A stretch of DNA of 40,609 nt, taken from positions 1 through 40,609 of the forward strand of contig JAUVCH010000021.1 of assembly GCA_030595795.1 (NCBI GenBank), given 5' to 3'. Below the pieces are notes generated by a model. It ran no database searches. It was not told the DNA's origin and saw only the letters and a list, made by a program, of their open reading frames with translations. Both the position numbers and the translations under genes were made by a program. The DNA comes from Gammaproteobacteria bacterium (GTDB taxonomy: Bacteria; Pseudomonadota; Gammaproteobacteria; GCA-001735895). Of the stretch, positions 7,441 to 16,787 are shown piece after piece. Each line of letters opens with the position of its first letter. The first letter of the stretch is position 1.

Positions 7441-8988
7441 ATGAGCAAAGACCAGTTAATTGTATTCGACACCACCCTGCGTGACGGCGAGCAAAGCCCG
7501 GGCGCTTCGATGACGCGCGAAGAAAAAATTCGCATTGCCCGCGCTCTCGAAGCGATGAAGGTCGATATTATCGAAGCCGGCTTCCCGATTGCCAGCAACG
7601 GTGATTTCGAATCGGTAAAAGCTGTCGCTGAAATCGTCAAAGACAGCACCGTCTGCGGACTGGCACGCGCCAAGCAAGTCGATATCGAACGCGCCGGTGC
7701 GGCGATCAAACCCGCCAATTCTGGTCGAATTCATACCTTCCTTGCCACCTCACCGATTCACATGGAACAAAAGCTACGCATGTCTCCCGACGAAGTTGTT
7801 GAAGCGGCAGCGAAATCGGTACGAATGGCGAGGCAGTTTACCGATGACGTGGAATTTTCACCGGAAGATGCGGGGCGTTCCGATCCTGATTTCTTGTGCC
7901 GAGTCATCGAAGCCGTCATCAACGAAGGCGCGACGACGATTAATATTCCAGATACCGTGGGTTACAACGTCCCACACCAGTTCGGTGCGCTGATTAAAGA
8001 CCTGATCGAACGCGTACCCAATTCTGACAAGGCCATCTTTTCCGTACACTGTCACAACGATCTTGGCCTTGCCGTGGGTAATTCCCTGTCAGCGATCCTG
8101 AATGGCGCTCGACAGGTCGAATGTACGATAAACGGCCTCGGCGAGCGCGCAGGCAATGCTTCGCTGGAAGAAATCGTTATGGCAGTGCGAACTCGGCAAG
8201 ATGTATTCCCCTGCGACACTCGTCTCGACACCACACAAATCATGAACTGCTCGAAACTGGTCGCCGGCATCACCGGTTTTAACGTGCAACCCAATAAAGC
8301 AATTGTCGGTGCCAATGCCTTCGCCCACGAATCGGGCATTCATCAGGATGGTGTCCTAAAATCTCGCGAAACCTACGAAATTATGCGCGCCCAGGATGTC
8401 GGCTGGAGCAATAACAAACTGGTACTCGGCAAGCATTCTGGGCGTGCCGCTTTCAAGTCACGTATGGCAGAATTGAAACTAGAGTTCTCCAGCGAAGAAG
8501 AGCTCAACGAGGTGTTTGCGCGCTTCAAAACCCTGGCCGACAAGAAGCATGATATTTTCGATGAAGACTTACTGGCGCTGGTTAACGAAACAGTGATTGA
8601 AGCCGAGAACGAATCAATCAAACTGGTCAGTTTACGAGTTTGTTGCGAAACCGGTGAAACTCCGAACGCTACCATGACATTGAATATCAATGGTGAAGAA
8701 AAGCAATCCGAGGCCTCTGGTGATGGACCGGTAGACGCTTGCTTCAAAGCGATCGAAAAACTTACTAATACGGGTGTTACGCTACAGTTATACTCGGTGA
8801 ATGCCATTACTACGGGCACCGATTCTCAGGGTGAAGTGACGGTACGTATCGAAAAAGACGGGCGCGTTATCAATGGTCAGGGCGCGGATACAGATATAGT
8901 TATCGCCTCCGCCAAATCGTATATCAATGCACTGAATAAGGTAATGAGTAATGCTGGTCGAACCCACCCACAAATGAGTGCCGTTTAA
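7441..8988 (+). CDS. leuA: 2-isopropylmalate synthase
   Basis: It condenses 2-ketoisovalerate with acetyl-CoA, committing carbon to leucine. The start at 7441 ([18 protein letters not shown]) follows a GGGG-containing ribosome site and gives the family's usual 515 residues; a longer open frame reading back into pssA is not needed. The catalytic barrel shows DTTLRDGEQ (residues 10-18) and the metal-binding HCHND near 203-207. A C-terminal regulatory domain of about 120 residues, where leucine binds in this family, is complete. Confidence 0.96.
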   Translation: MSKDQLIVFDTTLRDGEQSPGASMTREEKIRIARALEAMKVDIIEAGFPIASNGDFESVKAVAEIVKDSTVCGLARAKQVDIERAGAAIKPANSGRIHTFLATSPIHMEQKLRMSPDEVVEAAAKSVRMARQFTDDVEFSPEDAGRSDPDFLCRVIEAVINEGATTINIPDTVGYNVPHQFGALIKDLIERVPNSDKAIFSVHCHNDLGLAVGNSLSAILNGARQVECTINGLGERAGNASLEEIVMAVRTRQDVFPCDTRLDTTQIMNCSKLVAGITGFNVQPNKAIVGANAFAHESGIHQDGVLKSRETYEIMRAQDVGWSNNKLVLGKHSGRAAFKSRMAELKLEFSSEEELNEVFARFKTLADKKHDIFDEDLLALVNETVIEAENESIKLVSLRVCCETGETPNATMTLNINGEEKQSEASGDGPVDACFKAIEKLTNTGVTLQLYSVNAITTGTDSQGEVTVRIEKDGRVINGQGADTDIVIASAKSYINALNKVMSNAGRTHPQMSAV

Positions 8989-8991
8989 ATC

Positions 8992-9735
8992 GTGTTAAGC
9001 GACAGGCAACAACACTGCCTGAAAGGAATTGGCATCCGTCGCGGGGTTGGACATTCTGAATCTACCAAAGCTATTGATATCGAATCGGTTGTCACAGCAA
9101 AACCAGTTGTACAAAAAATGTCCGAGCCTCAAGTACCAGTAGTTGAAAAACCAGCACTTGCGAAACCCGTCATCAATATCCCACTCGATAACTGGGATGC
9201 GATTGTCCACTCAATACAGCAGTGCGAAATCTGTGGTCTGGCGCAAAATTGTACCCAGAAAGTGCCTGGCGTAGGTAACCAACAGGCCGATCTAATGATA
9301 ATCGGCGAAGGTCCAGGCCACGACGAAGATATCAAAGGCGAGCCCTTTGTCGGTCGCTCCGGGCAATTACTCGATAAAATGTTACAGGCCATTGGCATCA
9401 GCCGTTCGCAGGTATTTATCACCAATATCGTCAAATGCCGCCCGCCCAATAATCGCGACCCGCATGTTGATGAAGTGGCATCCTGTCGGCGATATCTACA
9501 GGCTCAAATCGAGCAGATAAAGCCAAAGGTTATCCTCGCGGTGGGTCGTATATCAGCACACAGCCTGCTTGGCACAACTGAGCCAGTTGGTCGTTTGATT
9601 CCAGAAATGCATCAACTGCCCGATAGCGACATACCCGTTAAGGTCACCTATCATCCAGCCTACTTATTACGCACACCCACCGCCAAAGCCATCGCCTGGC
9701 AGGATATGAAGACCTTATATCGTCTGCTACGATAA
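8992..9735 (+). CDS. Uracil-DNA glycosylase family 4-like iron-sulfur protein
   Basis: Family 4 glycosylases remove uracil from DNA and hold a 4Fe-4S cluster. The protein has 247 residues; the four likely cluster cysteines are C78, C81, C149 and C165. The active-site region GEGPGHDEDIKGEPFVGRSG and the later HPAYLLR segment match the family. A GTG three bases after leuA begins the protein; the first 65 residues are a variable linker common in these proteins. It overlaps rimI by one base (TAATG). Substrate range is not determinable from sequence. Confidence 0.9.
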   Translation: MLSDRQQHCLKGIGIRRGVGHSESTKAIDIESVVTAKPVVQKMSEPQVPVVEKPALAKPVINIPLDNWDAIVHSIQQCEICGLAQNCTQKVPGVGNQQADLMIIGEGPGHDEDIKGEPFVGRSGQLLDKMLQAIGISRSQVFITNIVKCRPPNNRDPHVDEVASCRRYLQAQIEQIKPKVILAVGRISAHSLLGTTEPVGRLIPEMHQLPDSDIPVKVTYHPAYLLRTPTAKAIAWQDMKTLYRLLR

Positions 9736-10190
9736 TGAATACGCCAGAGTTGAAATTCCGGCGTATGAAGTCTCACGATGTCGCTCAGGTCATGCAGGTT
9801 GAAAAAGCGGTTTACCAATACCCCTGGACCGAAGGTATATTCAACGATTGTATTCGAGTCGGCTACGAATGCTGGCTGGCAGAAACAGACGAATCGTTAG
9901 TCGCTCATGCCGTGATCAGCGTCGCCGCAGGTGAGAGTCATATACTCAACATCTCCGTCAGTAATCAATATCAGGGACAGGGCATTGGCAAGCAATTCAT
10001 CGAATTTCTGGTCAGCATTGCCAAAAGTAAAAAGGCTTCCATGATATTACTCGAAGTGCGCCCCAGCAATGTACAGGCAATCAATTGCTATAACGCTACC
10101 GGCTTTAACGAAATCGGCTGCCGAAAGAATTATTACCCCGGGCCGAATGGGCGGGAAGATGCTTTGTTGTTTGCCAGGGAGATAGCGTAA
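9735..10190 (+). CDS. rimI: Ribosomal protein S18 alanine N-acetyltransferase
   Basis: RimI acetylates the N-terminal alanine of ribosomal protein S18 using acetyl-CoA. The protein has 151 residues with a GNAT fold; the acetyl-CoA loop is QYQGQGIG. The C-terminal INCYNATGFNEIGCRKNYYP segment is typical of RimI. Start and stop overlap with the glycosylase gene imply co-translation. Confidence 0.92.
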   Translation: MNTPELKFRRMKSHDVAQVMQVEKAVYQYPWTEGIFNDCIRVGYECWLAETDESLVAHAVISVAAGESHILNISVSNQYQGQGIGKQFIEFLVSIAKSKKASMILLEVRPSNVQAINCYNATGFNEIGCRKNYYPGPNGREDALLFAREIA

Positions 10191-10201
10191 TAATTAAAAA
10201 T

Positions 10202-10504
10202 TCAATCCGCCGCAAAACAATACAAAAACCCTGCCCCACCGGTACCATTTAAGTTTTTCTGGCTACAACCGCGAGACCCATGGGCCGAGTTCCAGGAAGT
10301 ATTGCCCCCACCGTGACGGTCGTGATGGCCAACCTGCGCACTACCGGTACCATCGACCGAACTGATCCAGTTACTACAGGTATGATCACCCTCTTCCCAG
10401 GGGAAATAGGTAGTACCGTCGTTCTTCGAGCCGGTCAAAATCTCGTGCCCGATCACTCTATGACTCTCAGATAGAATCGTCAATAGCGCAATTTTGCACT
10501 GCAC
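10202..10504 (-). pseudogene. 3' remnant of a lectin/endostatin-like secreted protein gene
   Basis: The frame encodes a compact cysteine-containing C-terminal domain: GHEILTG, PWEEGDHTCSNW, VGHHDR, GNTSWNSAHGSRGCS and GGAGFLYCF. From memory this pattern resembles the endostatin-like (C-type lectin-related fold) tails of bacterial secreted proteins; no search was possible. No signal peptide, no convincing start and no upstream continuation are visible, so about the last 90 residues of a once longer gene seem to remain. It runs opposite to its neighbours at the edge of the accessory island. Confidence 0.5.
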
Positions 10505-10530
10505 ATCGTTGGCTAACGGTTCAATTTGTT

Positions 10531-10568
10531 ATACAAAGATTGACAATGATTGTATGCACTGACATATT
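10531..10568 (+). promoter_or_regulatory. Promoter and likely autoregulatory operator of parDE
   Basis: TTGACA (10540-10545) and CATATT (10563-10568) are spaced by 17 bases. A perfect odd palindrome ACAATGATTGT (10543-10553) overlaps the -35 box, and ATACAA (10531-10536) / TTGTAT (10551-10556) forms a wider inverted repeat. ParD antitoxins usually repress their own promoter at such palindromes. Confidence 0.6.
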
Positions 10569-10598
10569 TGGCTTCTCGTCATAAACTCAGAGAAAGCC

Positions 10599-10856
10599 AT
10601 GCATATTTCCCTCACGCCAGAGCTAGAGAATCGGGTGAAATCTAAGGTTGAAAGCGGTTTATATAATAATGCCAGCGAAGTTATCCGTGATGCCTTACGG
10701 TTTATGGATACCCACGAAGACTGGATTCATGACATAAAAGTCGCACGTCTTCGTGAGCAGCTCAAGGTTGGTACCGAGCAGCTAGACAATGGAGAAGGCA
10801 TTTCCATTGATTCCAGGCAGTCTCTGGATAGCCTGTTTTCCGATATTAAAAAATAA
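10599..10856 (+). CDS. parD: ParD-type antitoxin (ribbon-helix-helix)
   Basis: It would neutralise the downstream ParE toxin and repress the operon. The protein has 85 residues. The N-terminal ribbon-helix-helix domain is seen in HISLTPELENRV followed by YNNASEVIRDALRF, a standard ParD/CopG pattern; the acidic C-terminal tail is the expected toxin-binding part. Its stop overlaps the parE start by one base (TAATG). Confidence 0.9.
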   Translation: MHISLTPELENRVKSKVESGLYNNASEVIRDALRFMDTHEDWIHDIKVARLREQLKVGTEQLDNGEGISIDSRQSLDSLFSDIKK

Positions 10857-11152
10857 TGCCACCGTCGATTCTAGTCGTCTCACCTATAGCGAGAGCTGAT
10901 CTAAGAAATATCTATAAATACGGTGTCAATAATTGGGGGACGACACAAGCCACAAATTATCTCAACAATATTAAAGAACATTTCTGGAGATTAACTGAAC
11001 ACCCAAAAATCGGCATAGAGCGTATAGAGTTATTTCCTGGAATCCGAAGCTATCCTGTCGATAAACATGTTTTGTTTTATCGGTTACAGAATTCCCAGGT
11101 AGAAATTATCCGCATTCTACATGCACGCCAGGATCCTCTCCGTCATATATAA
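10856..11152 (+). CDS. parE: ParE/RelE superfamily toxin
   Basis: ParE toxins typically poison DNA gyrase, while RelE relatives cleave mRNA; sequence alone favours ParE. The protein has 98 residues with the family's SPIARADLRNIYKYG helix, HPKIGIER, and C-terminal IIRILHARQDP. The complete reading frame and coupling to parD argue that the pair is functional. The operon is likely controlled by the upstream palindrome. Confidence 0.9.
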   Translation: MPPSILVVSPIARADLRNIYKYGVNNWGTTQATNYLNNIKEHFWRLTEHPKIGIERIELFPGIRSYPVDKHVLFYRLQNSQVEIIRILHARQDPLRHI

Positions 11153-11220
11153 TTCGGTATTTTTTCAAACGAGCCATGGAAAAAACTTACTCAAGCGGGC
11201 ATTATACGCCCCCCTGAAGT

Positions 11221-11252
11221 TGCCTCCATTTTGTTGTCAAAATGGTAGGGCA
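11221..11252. other. Stem-loop downstream of parE
   Basis: CCATTTTG and CAAAATGG form a perfect 8-base stem with loop TTGT, extended by TGCC/GGCA after a short bulge. No T-run follows, so it is not a standard intrinsic terminator; it may protect the mRNA 3' end or mark a mobile element boundary. Confidence 0.4.
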
Positions 11253-11317
11253 TGCACTCCATACACCAAATGTCAACATATAACTATACCTAACTATTAT
11301 AATGGTTTAGTAATATA

Positions 11318-11357
11318 TTGACTTATGCACATTTATAGTATAGTTTAAGCTAAACTA
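11318..11357 (+). promoter_or_regulatory. Promoter and operator-like palindrome of the mobile mystery pair
   Basis: TTGACT (11318-11323) lies 17 bases before TAGTTT (11341-11346). An inverted repeat TAGTTTA (11341-11347) / TAAACTA (11351-11357) with a 3-base centre covers this -10 position. TATAGT at 11334 is another possible -10. The HTH protein encoded next is the obvious candidate to bind the palindrome. Confidence 0.45.
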
Positions 11358-11391
11358 ATAACAATTTTTAATTATAGATTAAGGTCATCCG

Positions 11392-11859
11392 ATGGGCATC
11401 GAAGCGGTTGTTTTAAAACAATATCAAAACAAGGTGAACCAGGCTTTAAAACAGTTTGGTAACTATGCAATGCCTTCTTCCGAAGGATGGCTTAAGACAG
11501 TTCGCAAAGCCCTTGGCATGTCAGGTTCGCAATTAGCTAAACGCTTAGGCGTTACTAAGGGGCGCGTTTCACAAGCGGAATCCGCTGAGTTATCAGGAGG
11601 AGCAACACTCAAAAGTATGCACAGTATGGCACAAGCCATGGATTGTCGTTTTGTGTATGCCGTCATTCCTGAAAAAGAGATTGAAAACGTGATCAAAAAT
11701 CGCGCTGTATTAAAAGCTAAAGAACAGATTAAAGCTGCATCCACACAGATGGCGCTTGAGGTACAAACATTAAATGATGATCAACTTAGCTATGAAGTTG
11801 ATCGCCTTGCCTCCGAGATCATCAAAAAAATGCCCTCCGATCTATGGAGTGATGAATGA
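11392..11859 (+). CDS. Mobile mystery protein A (HTH regulator/antitoxin-like)
   Basis: This family is recognised by its tandem with a Fic-domain partner and its patchy distribution; its biological role is not established. The protein has 155 residues with an XRE-like helix-turn-helix around residues 36-90 (WLKTVRKALGMSGSQLAKRLGVTKGRVSQAE) and a helical C-terminal part. The Fic gene begins three bases after the stop, so the two are co-translated. By analogy with HTH/Fic pairs it may repress the operon or inhibit the Fic protein. Confidence 0.85.
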   Translation: MGIEAVVLKQYQNKVNQALKQFGNYAMPSSEGWLKTVRKALGMSGSQLAKRLGVTKGRVSQAESAELSGGATLKSMHSMAQAMDCRFVYAVIPEKEIENVIKNRAVLKAKEQIKAASTQMALEVQTLNDDQLSYEVDRLASEIIKKMPSDLWSDE

Positions 11860-11862
11860 GTA

Positions 11863-12450
11863 ATGACTAAAGATGAACCAGATGGCGCAATGCCCCTTGA
11901 TCCTGATGAAAAGGAAGGGCTTCGCTTTGCTCACATTACTACCAGAGGAGAGCTTGATCAGCTAGAACAAGCAAACATCGTCGAGGGACTACAGTGGCTC
12001 AAAAAGCAAAAGAAGCCTGATGTTTTAACTGAAGGCTTTACACTTGAATTGCACAAACGGCTCTTTGGGCAAGTATGGAAGTGGGCTGGTTCTTTTCGTA
12101 AAACGGAAAAGAATATCGGCGTCGATCCTATTCAAATGGCGATTCAATTGCGACAACTATTAGATAATGCACGTCACTGGATAGAGCATGAGACATATTC
12201 ACCAGTTGAACTTGCTGCACGCTTTCATCATAAGCTCGTATTGATCCACCCGTTTCCAAATGGAAATGGTCGACATGCGCGCATAATGGCGGATGCGATA
12301 CTCGCCAAACGCCTGGACGCACCTGCGATTGACTGGGCAGGAGGCTACAAATTAGAAAGTATGAATGAGCGTCGTGATCAATATATTTCGGCACTTAGAG
12401 CTGCCGATAAACATGATTTCTCCAAACTGTTGATTTTTGTCGGTGCGTAG
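11863..12450 (+). CDS. Mobile mystery protein B (Fic/Fido family)
   Basis: Fic enzymes transfer AMP or related groups from nucleotides to target proteins. The protein has 195 residues; the active-site motif HPFPNGNGRHAR occupies 129-140. The catalytic His and the GNGR anion loop are intact, but the usual acidic metal ligand of HxFx(D/E)GNGR is Asn, as I recall for this subfamily. The chemistry could therefore differ from AMP transfer. It forms a two-gene unit with protein A in an accessory island. Confidence 0.85.
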   Translation: MTKDEPDGAMPLDPDEKEGLRFAHITTRGELDQLEQANIVEGLQWLKKQKKPDVLTEGFTLELHKRLFGQVWKWAGSFRKTEKNIGVDPIQMAIQLRQLLDNARHWIEHETYSPVELAARFHHKLVLIHPFPNGNGRHARIMADAILAKRLDAPAIDWAGGYKLESMNERRDQYISALRAADKHDFSKLLIFVGA

Positions 12451-12543
12451 GATTTTTGATGCCGTAAAATAACGTGTTTTTCTAGCATTTCATTTGCTCC
12501 AAAAGGTAATTTTAACAATGGGTACAAACTAGGGTTTTAAGGT

Positions 12544-14148
12544 ATGAGTGATAGCAATTTTATCAATGAAATGAAGCGTCGAAGGACCTTTGCGATAATC
12601 TCGCATCCCGACGCTGGCAAAACCACGGTCACCGAGAAGCTATTGCTATTCGGCAAAGCTATACAGATGGCAGGTACCGTCAAGGGTCGTAAAGCCGCAC
12701 GCCACGCTACTTCCGACTGGATGGAGTTAGAAAAGCAGCGCGGAATCTCGGTAACCTCTTCGGTCATGCAATTCCCCTATAAGGACTGCGTCATCAATTT
12801 ACTCGACACACCGGGACACGAAGACTTTTCCGAAGACACTTATCGTACCCTGACTGCGGTTGACTCGGCATTGATGGTCATCGACTGCGCCAAGGGCGTC
12901 GAGGAACGTACCATTAAACTCATGGACGTTTGCCGTTTACGCGACACACCAATAATTACTTTCATCAATAAACTCGACCGCGAAGGCCGCGACCCCATCG
13001 ATTTGATGGACGAGGTCGAAGATATACTCAAAATTAAATGCGCACCGATCACCTGGCCTATCGGCATGGGTAAGAACCTGAAGGGTGTTTTTCATTTACA
13101 AAACGATTCGGTACATTTATTTTCGGCCAGCGATGCTGATAAGATTTCCTCTGGTGAGGTTATCGAAGGTTTGGATAATCCGAGACTCGACGATATTCTG
13201 GGTAGCATGGCCGATGGATTTCGCGAGGAAATCGAACTGGTACGCGGTGCTTCGCACGAATTCGATCTTGACGCCTATTTGAAAGGCGAACTCACGCCGG
13301 TTTTCTTCGGTTCGGCGATCAATAATTTTGGAATGGCTGAGCTACTCGATGCATTTAACGAATTCGCACCGGCACCGATGGCACGTCCGACACGTACTCG
13401 TGCGGTACAGCCGGATGAAGACAAACTCACCGGTTTCGTTTTTAAAATACAGGCGAACATGGACAAGCAACACCGCGACCGCATCGCCTTCATGCGCATT
13501 TGCTCGGGCAAATACAATCGTGGTATGAAAGTTAAACACGTGCGTATCGGTAAGGACATGAAGATCCCCGATGCGCTGACCTTCATGGCCTCTGATCGTG
13601 AACACGTCGACGAAGCCTACACAGGTGATATCATCGGCGTTCATAATCACGGTACCATCCGTATCGGAGACAGTTTCACCCAGGGCGAAGATCTGGCGTT
13701 TACCGGCATTCCCAATTTTGCACCCGAGTTATTTCGTCGTGCTCGTCTGAAAGACCCGCTAAAAATGAAGGCACTTCTTAAGGGGTTAACGCAACTCTGC
13801 GAAGAAGGTGCCACTCAGTTATTTAAGCCATTGGCTAACAATGATTTAATTCTCGGTGCGGTGGGTATCCTGCAGTTTGACGTGGTCGCGCATCGTCTTC
13901 AGGATGAATACTCGGTAGATTGCCTGTTCGAGGCGGTCAACGTTAACACCGCGCGCTGGGTCACCAGCAAAGACGAGAAGAAGTTCAGCGAATTCAAAAC
14001 TAAAGCACGAACTAACCTGGCGCTCGACCACGCTGGCGACCTGGCCTATGTTGCACCATCGCGTGTCAACCTGACAATGACCGAAGAACGCTGGCCGGAA
14101 ATCGAATTCCTCGCCACCCGAGAACATGGCATATACGACAACGATTAA
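12544..14148 (+). CDS. prfC: Peptide chain release factor 3
   Basis: RF3 is a GTPase that removes RF1 or RF2 from the ribosome after termination. The protein has 534 residues. The P-loop HPDAGKTT is at 21-28, the switch regions include [13 protein letters not shown] and [15 protein letters not shown], and the guanine-specificity motif is [10 protein letters not shown]. Length is typical. It begins 93 bases after the Fic gene and returns the sequence to core genes. Its 3' end overlaps the next gene by 23 bases. Confidence 0.97.
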   Translation: MSDSNFINEMKRRRTFAIISHPDAGKTTVTEKLLLFGKAIQMAGTVKGRKAARHATSDWMELEKQRGISVTSSVMQFPYKDCVINLLDTPGHEDFSEDTYRTLTAVDSALMVIDCAKGVEERTIKLMDVCRLRDTPIITFINKLDREGRDPIDLMDEVEDILKIKCAPITWPIGMGKNLKGVFHLQNDSVHLFSASDADKISSGEVIEGLDNPRLDDILGSMADGFREEIELVRGASHEFDLDAYLKGELTPVFFGSAINNFGMAELLDAFNEFAPAPMARPTRTRAVQPDEDKLTGFVFKIQANMDKQHRDRIAFMRICSGKYNRGMKVKHVRIGKDMKIPDALTFMASDREHVDEAYTGDIIGVHNHGTIRIGDSFTQGEDLAFTGIPNFAPELFRRARLKDPLKMKALLKGLTQLCEEGATQLFKPLANNDLILGAVGILQFDVVAHRLQDEYSVDCLFEAVNVNTARWVTSKDEKKFSEFKTKARTNLALDHAGDLAYVAPSRVNLTMTEERWPEIEFLATREHGIYDND

Positions 14149-15106
14149 GTTTATCCTGTCAGGATTGGCCGTAGCGCTCGTGGGTAATGTCGCAGCGGCT
14201 GGTGTCGGTTTGAATACCCGCGATCAGAACCCGATGCTACAGGCCTATTACCTGCCTAGTATCGATGTTCAACAGGACACTGGCTGGCATTTCAAGCATT
14301 CTCTTTTCATTACCAATACCTATCAAAATGAAGGTAACGCAAACGAAAGCCTGCTCATCGACGTTGAAAACTACCGTTACGATTTTTCTCTGGCCTACCA
14401 GACCGAGCATTGGCGAATATCTGGCACGCTACCCTTTATCGCTAACGATCGTGGCAGCCTCGACGGCCTGATCGAAGACTGGCACGACACTTTTAATTTG
14501 CCCCAGGGGGGCAGAATCGCTAACCCTGACAACCAGATTGTCCTCTCTTATAGCCGTAACGGACAAACTATATTTGAACAAACCAGGCCCGACAGCGATA
14601 TCGGTGATCTATCGCTGTCATTCAACTATCGCCTGTCGAAAAATGAGAATGCTAGTACGGAACTCGGCGTAGGGATTGAATTGCCAACTGGCTCAATCGA
14701 GAGTAATAGCGGCAATGAATCTACCGACTTTGCTTTATGGTTGAGCACAATCGGTAAGCCTACGGAAACTACGACATTCTATGGACTGTTAGGTCTCAGC
14801 CTGCCGGGTAAAGGTGGACAACTTCAAGACTATTTGAAGGATCGCATCTGGCTGGCGCAAATCGGCAGTGAGTACGACTTTACGCCAAATATAACTGGAA
14901 TTATGCAATTCGACCTACATACCGCTACAATTAGGGATACTGAATTGGAGGCCTTCGGTAACTCGATGCAGTTACAACTGGCATTGCAGTTTAAAAACTG
15001 GCTTAACAATTATCATATCGACCTGTTTTTCTCGGAAGATATTATGGTTAAATCGGCTCCAGATATCACTTTTGGATTGAGATTGAGTCGAATTAGCTTT
15101 AAATAA
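14126..15106 (+). CDS. DUF3187-type predicted outer-membrane beta-barrel protein
   Basis: The function is unknown. The protein has 326 residues, a signal peptide to about residue 25, and alternating hydrophobic strands with aromatic ends that suggest a small beta-barrel; the last residues ([10 protein letters not shown]) are compatible with a barrel strand. Segments such as [11 protein letters not shown] and GVGIELPTG fit the DUF3187 family as I recall it. The start lies 23 bases inside prfC, so translation is probably coupled. Confidence 0.7.
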   Translation: MAYTTTIKFILSGLAVALVGNVAAAGVGLNTRDQNPMLQAYYLPSIDVQQDTGWHFKHSLFITNTYQNEGNANESLLIDVENYRYDFSLAYQTEHWRISGTLPFIANDRGSLDGLIEDWHDTFNLPQGGRIANPDNQIVLSYSRNGQTIFEQTRPDSDIGDLSLSFNYRLSKNENASTELGVGIELPTGSIESNSGNESTDFALWLSTIGKPTETTTFYGLLGLSLPGKGGQLQDYLKDRIWLAQIGSEYDFTPNITGIMQFDLHTATIRDTELEAFGNSMQLQLALQFKNWLNNYHIDLFFSEDIMVKSAPDITFGLRLSRISFK

Positions 15107-15163
15107 TAATGAATTCTTCTCATTAATTCGGTTGAATAAACGTAACTTTGAGCGTGAGAGAAT

Positions 15164-16576
15164 ATGGAAAAGCATGTAAGCACCCGTAATACACGAGAAA
15201 AGGCATTACGACTTAATCTTGATTTAAACAAGTACGGTACTATCGCCGAGATTGGCGCTGGTCAGGAAGTCGCTAGGCAATTCTTCAAAGCCGGTGGCGC
15301 TGCTGGTACCATTGCTAAAACCATCTCGGCCTACGATATGCAATTCTCCGATGCCATTTACGGTGTACAGGACGATGGCAGATACGTTAGCCAATCGCGA
15401 GTCAAGGCAATGATCGAAAAGGAATTCGACCTGGTAATAAACCGGGTTGGAACCTCTCGGACAAAAATGTCGCGCTATTTTGCCTATGGTACGACAATAG
15501 CAGCCAAGAGTTATAACCGAGATAACGAATGCCATGCCTGGTGTGGGGTTCGTGTTCAGATGTACCCCAATGCGGTTCCCTCAGAGGTCGTGGTACACGT
15601 TCGTATGCGCGACAATGATGCCGACCGACAACAATCAGCCATGGGAATTTTTGGCGTCAATTTAATCTACGCCGCCTATTACTATTTCGAAGACCCAAAA
15701 ACGATGATCGATTCGCTCACAGATAATCTGGAGCAGAACCGAATCGAAATCGATTCCATCGAATTTTCTGGGCCCTATTTTGAAGAGCTCGATAACCGTG
15801 CCATCAATCTGCACTTAATCCGCAGCTGGAAGACACGCGCCATCATGTTTAAGCCCGATGGAGCGGTTATAACTCCTGCAGAAATGCTGTACAAAAAGAA
15901 TGTTCTTACCATCCGTGGCACTTTCCGTCCGATTACTCGTTTAAACGTCGATATGATTGAGCAGGGTCTTAAGTCTTTCACTTCAATGGATGGTGTAGGC
16001 GCAGAAAACAGTATCGCCCTCGCCGAGATTTCTCTCAATGACATGCGCGGCAACGACTTAAAAGTTTCCGAGGAAGATTTAATCGAACGCGTCAGCCTGC
16101 TTAATTCGCTTGGCTACAGCGTGATGGTGACCGACTATACGCGTTACTTTTCATTACGCGCTTATTTCAGGCAATTTACCACGATGCAAATCGGCATAGT
16201 GGTTGGTATTGTCAATATCCGAGAAATATTTGACGAAAGTAGCTACCGGGGTGTCGAAGGCGGTATTTTAGAAGGCTTTGGCAAGTTATTCCCCGATAAC
16301 ACCCATTTACTGGTATATCCAGAAATCTCTCAATCTGGGGAACTGCGAGACTATACCAACATCGATTTACCGGATAATCTCCAATATCTGTACAAGCATT
16401 TGCTGGAGAATAATTTTATTCTCGGTATCGAGTCGAGCGACCACGAGTTGTTTAACATTTTCTCTCGCGTCATTTTGGCCCAACTGCCCAACGGCCGTGG
16501 CGAGTGGGAAAAATGTGTGCCCGACGGGGTTGCAGAGCTGATAATCGAGAATAAGCTTTTCGGTTATAAGGATTAG
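15164..16576 (+). CDS. Large conserved protein of unknown function
   Basis: The protein has 470 residues, with no signal peptide or membrane segments. Strongly patterned blocks include AEIGAGQEVARQFFKAGG, GTIAKTISAYDMQFSDAIYG, CHAWCGVRVQMYPNAVPSE and VVHVRMRDNDADRQQSAMG. I recall very similar proteins in distant phyla under misleading automatic labels (TonB receptor, nucleotide adenylyltransferase). Nothing here supports a receptor, and no nucleotidyl-transferase HxGH motif is seen. It has its own ribosome site (GAGAGAAT region) 57 bases after the DUF3187 gene. Confidence 0.85.
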   Translation: MEKHVSTRNTREKALRLNLDLNKYGTIAEIGAGQEVARQFFKAGGAAGTIAKTISAYDMQFSDAIYGVQDDGRYVSQSRVKAMIEKEFDLVINRVGTSRTKMSRYFAYGTTIAAKSYNRDNECHAWCGVRVQMYPNAVPSEVVVHVRMRDNDADRQQSAMGIFGVNLIYAAYYYFEDPKTMIDSLTDNLEQNRIEIDSIEFSGPYFEELDNRAINLHLIRSWKTRAIMFKPDGAVITPAEMLYKKNVLTIRGTFRPITRLNVDMIEQGLKSFTSMDGVGAENSIALAEISLNDMRGNDLKVSEEDLIERVSLLNSLGYSVMVTDYTRYFSLRAYFRQFTTMQIGIVVGIVNIREIFDESSYRGVEGGILEGFGKLFPDNTHLLVYPEISQSGELRDYTNIDLPDNLQYLYKHLLENNFILGIESSDHELFNIFSRVILAQLPNGRGEWEKCVPDGVAELIIENKLFGYKD

Positions 16577-16587
16577 AGAAAGACCGG

Positions 16588-16710
16588 CTACTCCACCAAC
16601 ACGGTCACAATCATAGGATGTTTTTCCAGTGTCCTGTGTACCGGACATTTATCGGCAATTTCCAACAGGCACTGCCTTTCGTCATCGGATAAATCGCCAT
16701 GCAGTGTAAT
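16588..16710 (-). pseudogene. C-terminal remnant of an OsmC-family peroxiredoxin-like gene
   Basis: Read on the minus strand, 40 codons before a TAG encode [19 protein letters not shown] followed by CPVHRTLE, the very conserved tail of OsmC-like thiol peroxidases including the second catalytic cysteine. An in-frame stop (TGA at 16711-16713) precedes it and no other part of the gene is found nearby. It fills most of the gap between the unknown protein gene and plsB, and marks a past deletion. Confidence 0.75.
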
Positions 16711-16787
16711 TCACCGCGTTAGATTCAAACTCGTGGCACTTAATTCAATTCCCTGTTATTTTGTATTTTAAAACCACTCGACTACCA

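Noticed and set aside
10280..10474. Plus-strand 64-residue open frame
   Set aside because: It is antisense to the lectin-like remnant, has low-complexity composition and no ribosome site.
11977..11988. NIVEG in the Fic protein as a self-inhibitory helix
   Set aside because: The inhibitory motif needs Ser or Thr four residues before the Glu; here it is Ala, and the stretch may simply be part of the family's helix.
15107..15125. TAATGA/TCATTA hairpin after the DUF3187 gene as a terminator
   Set aside because: Only six AT-rich pairs and no T-run follow.
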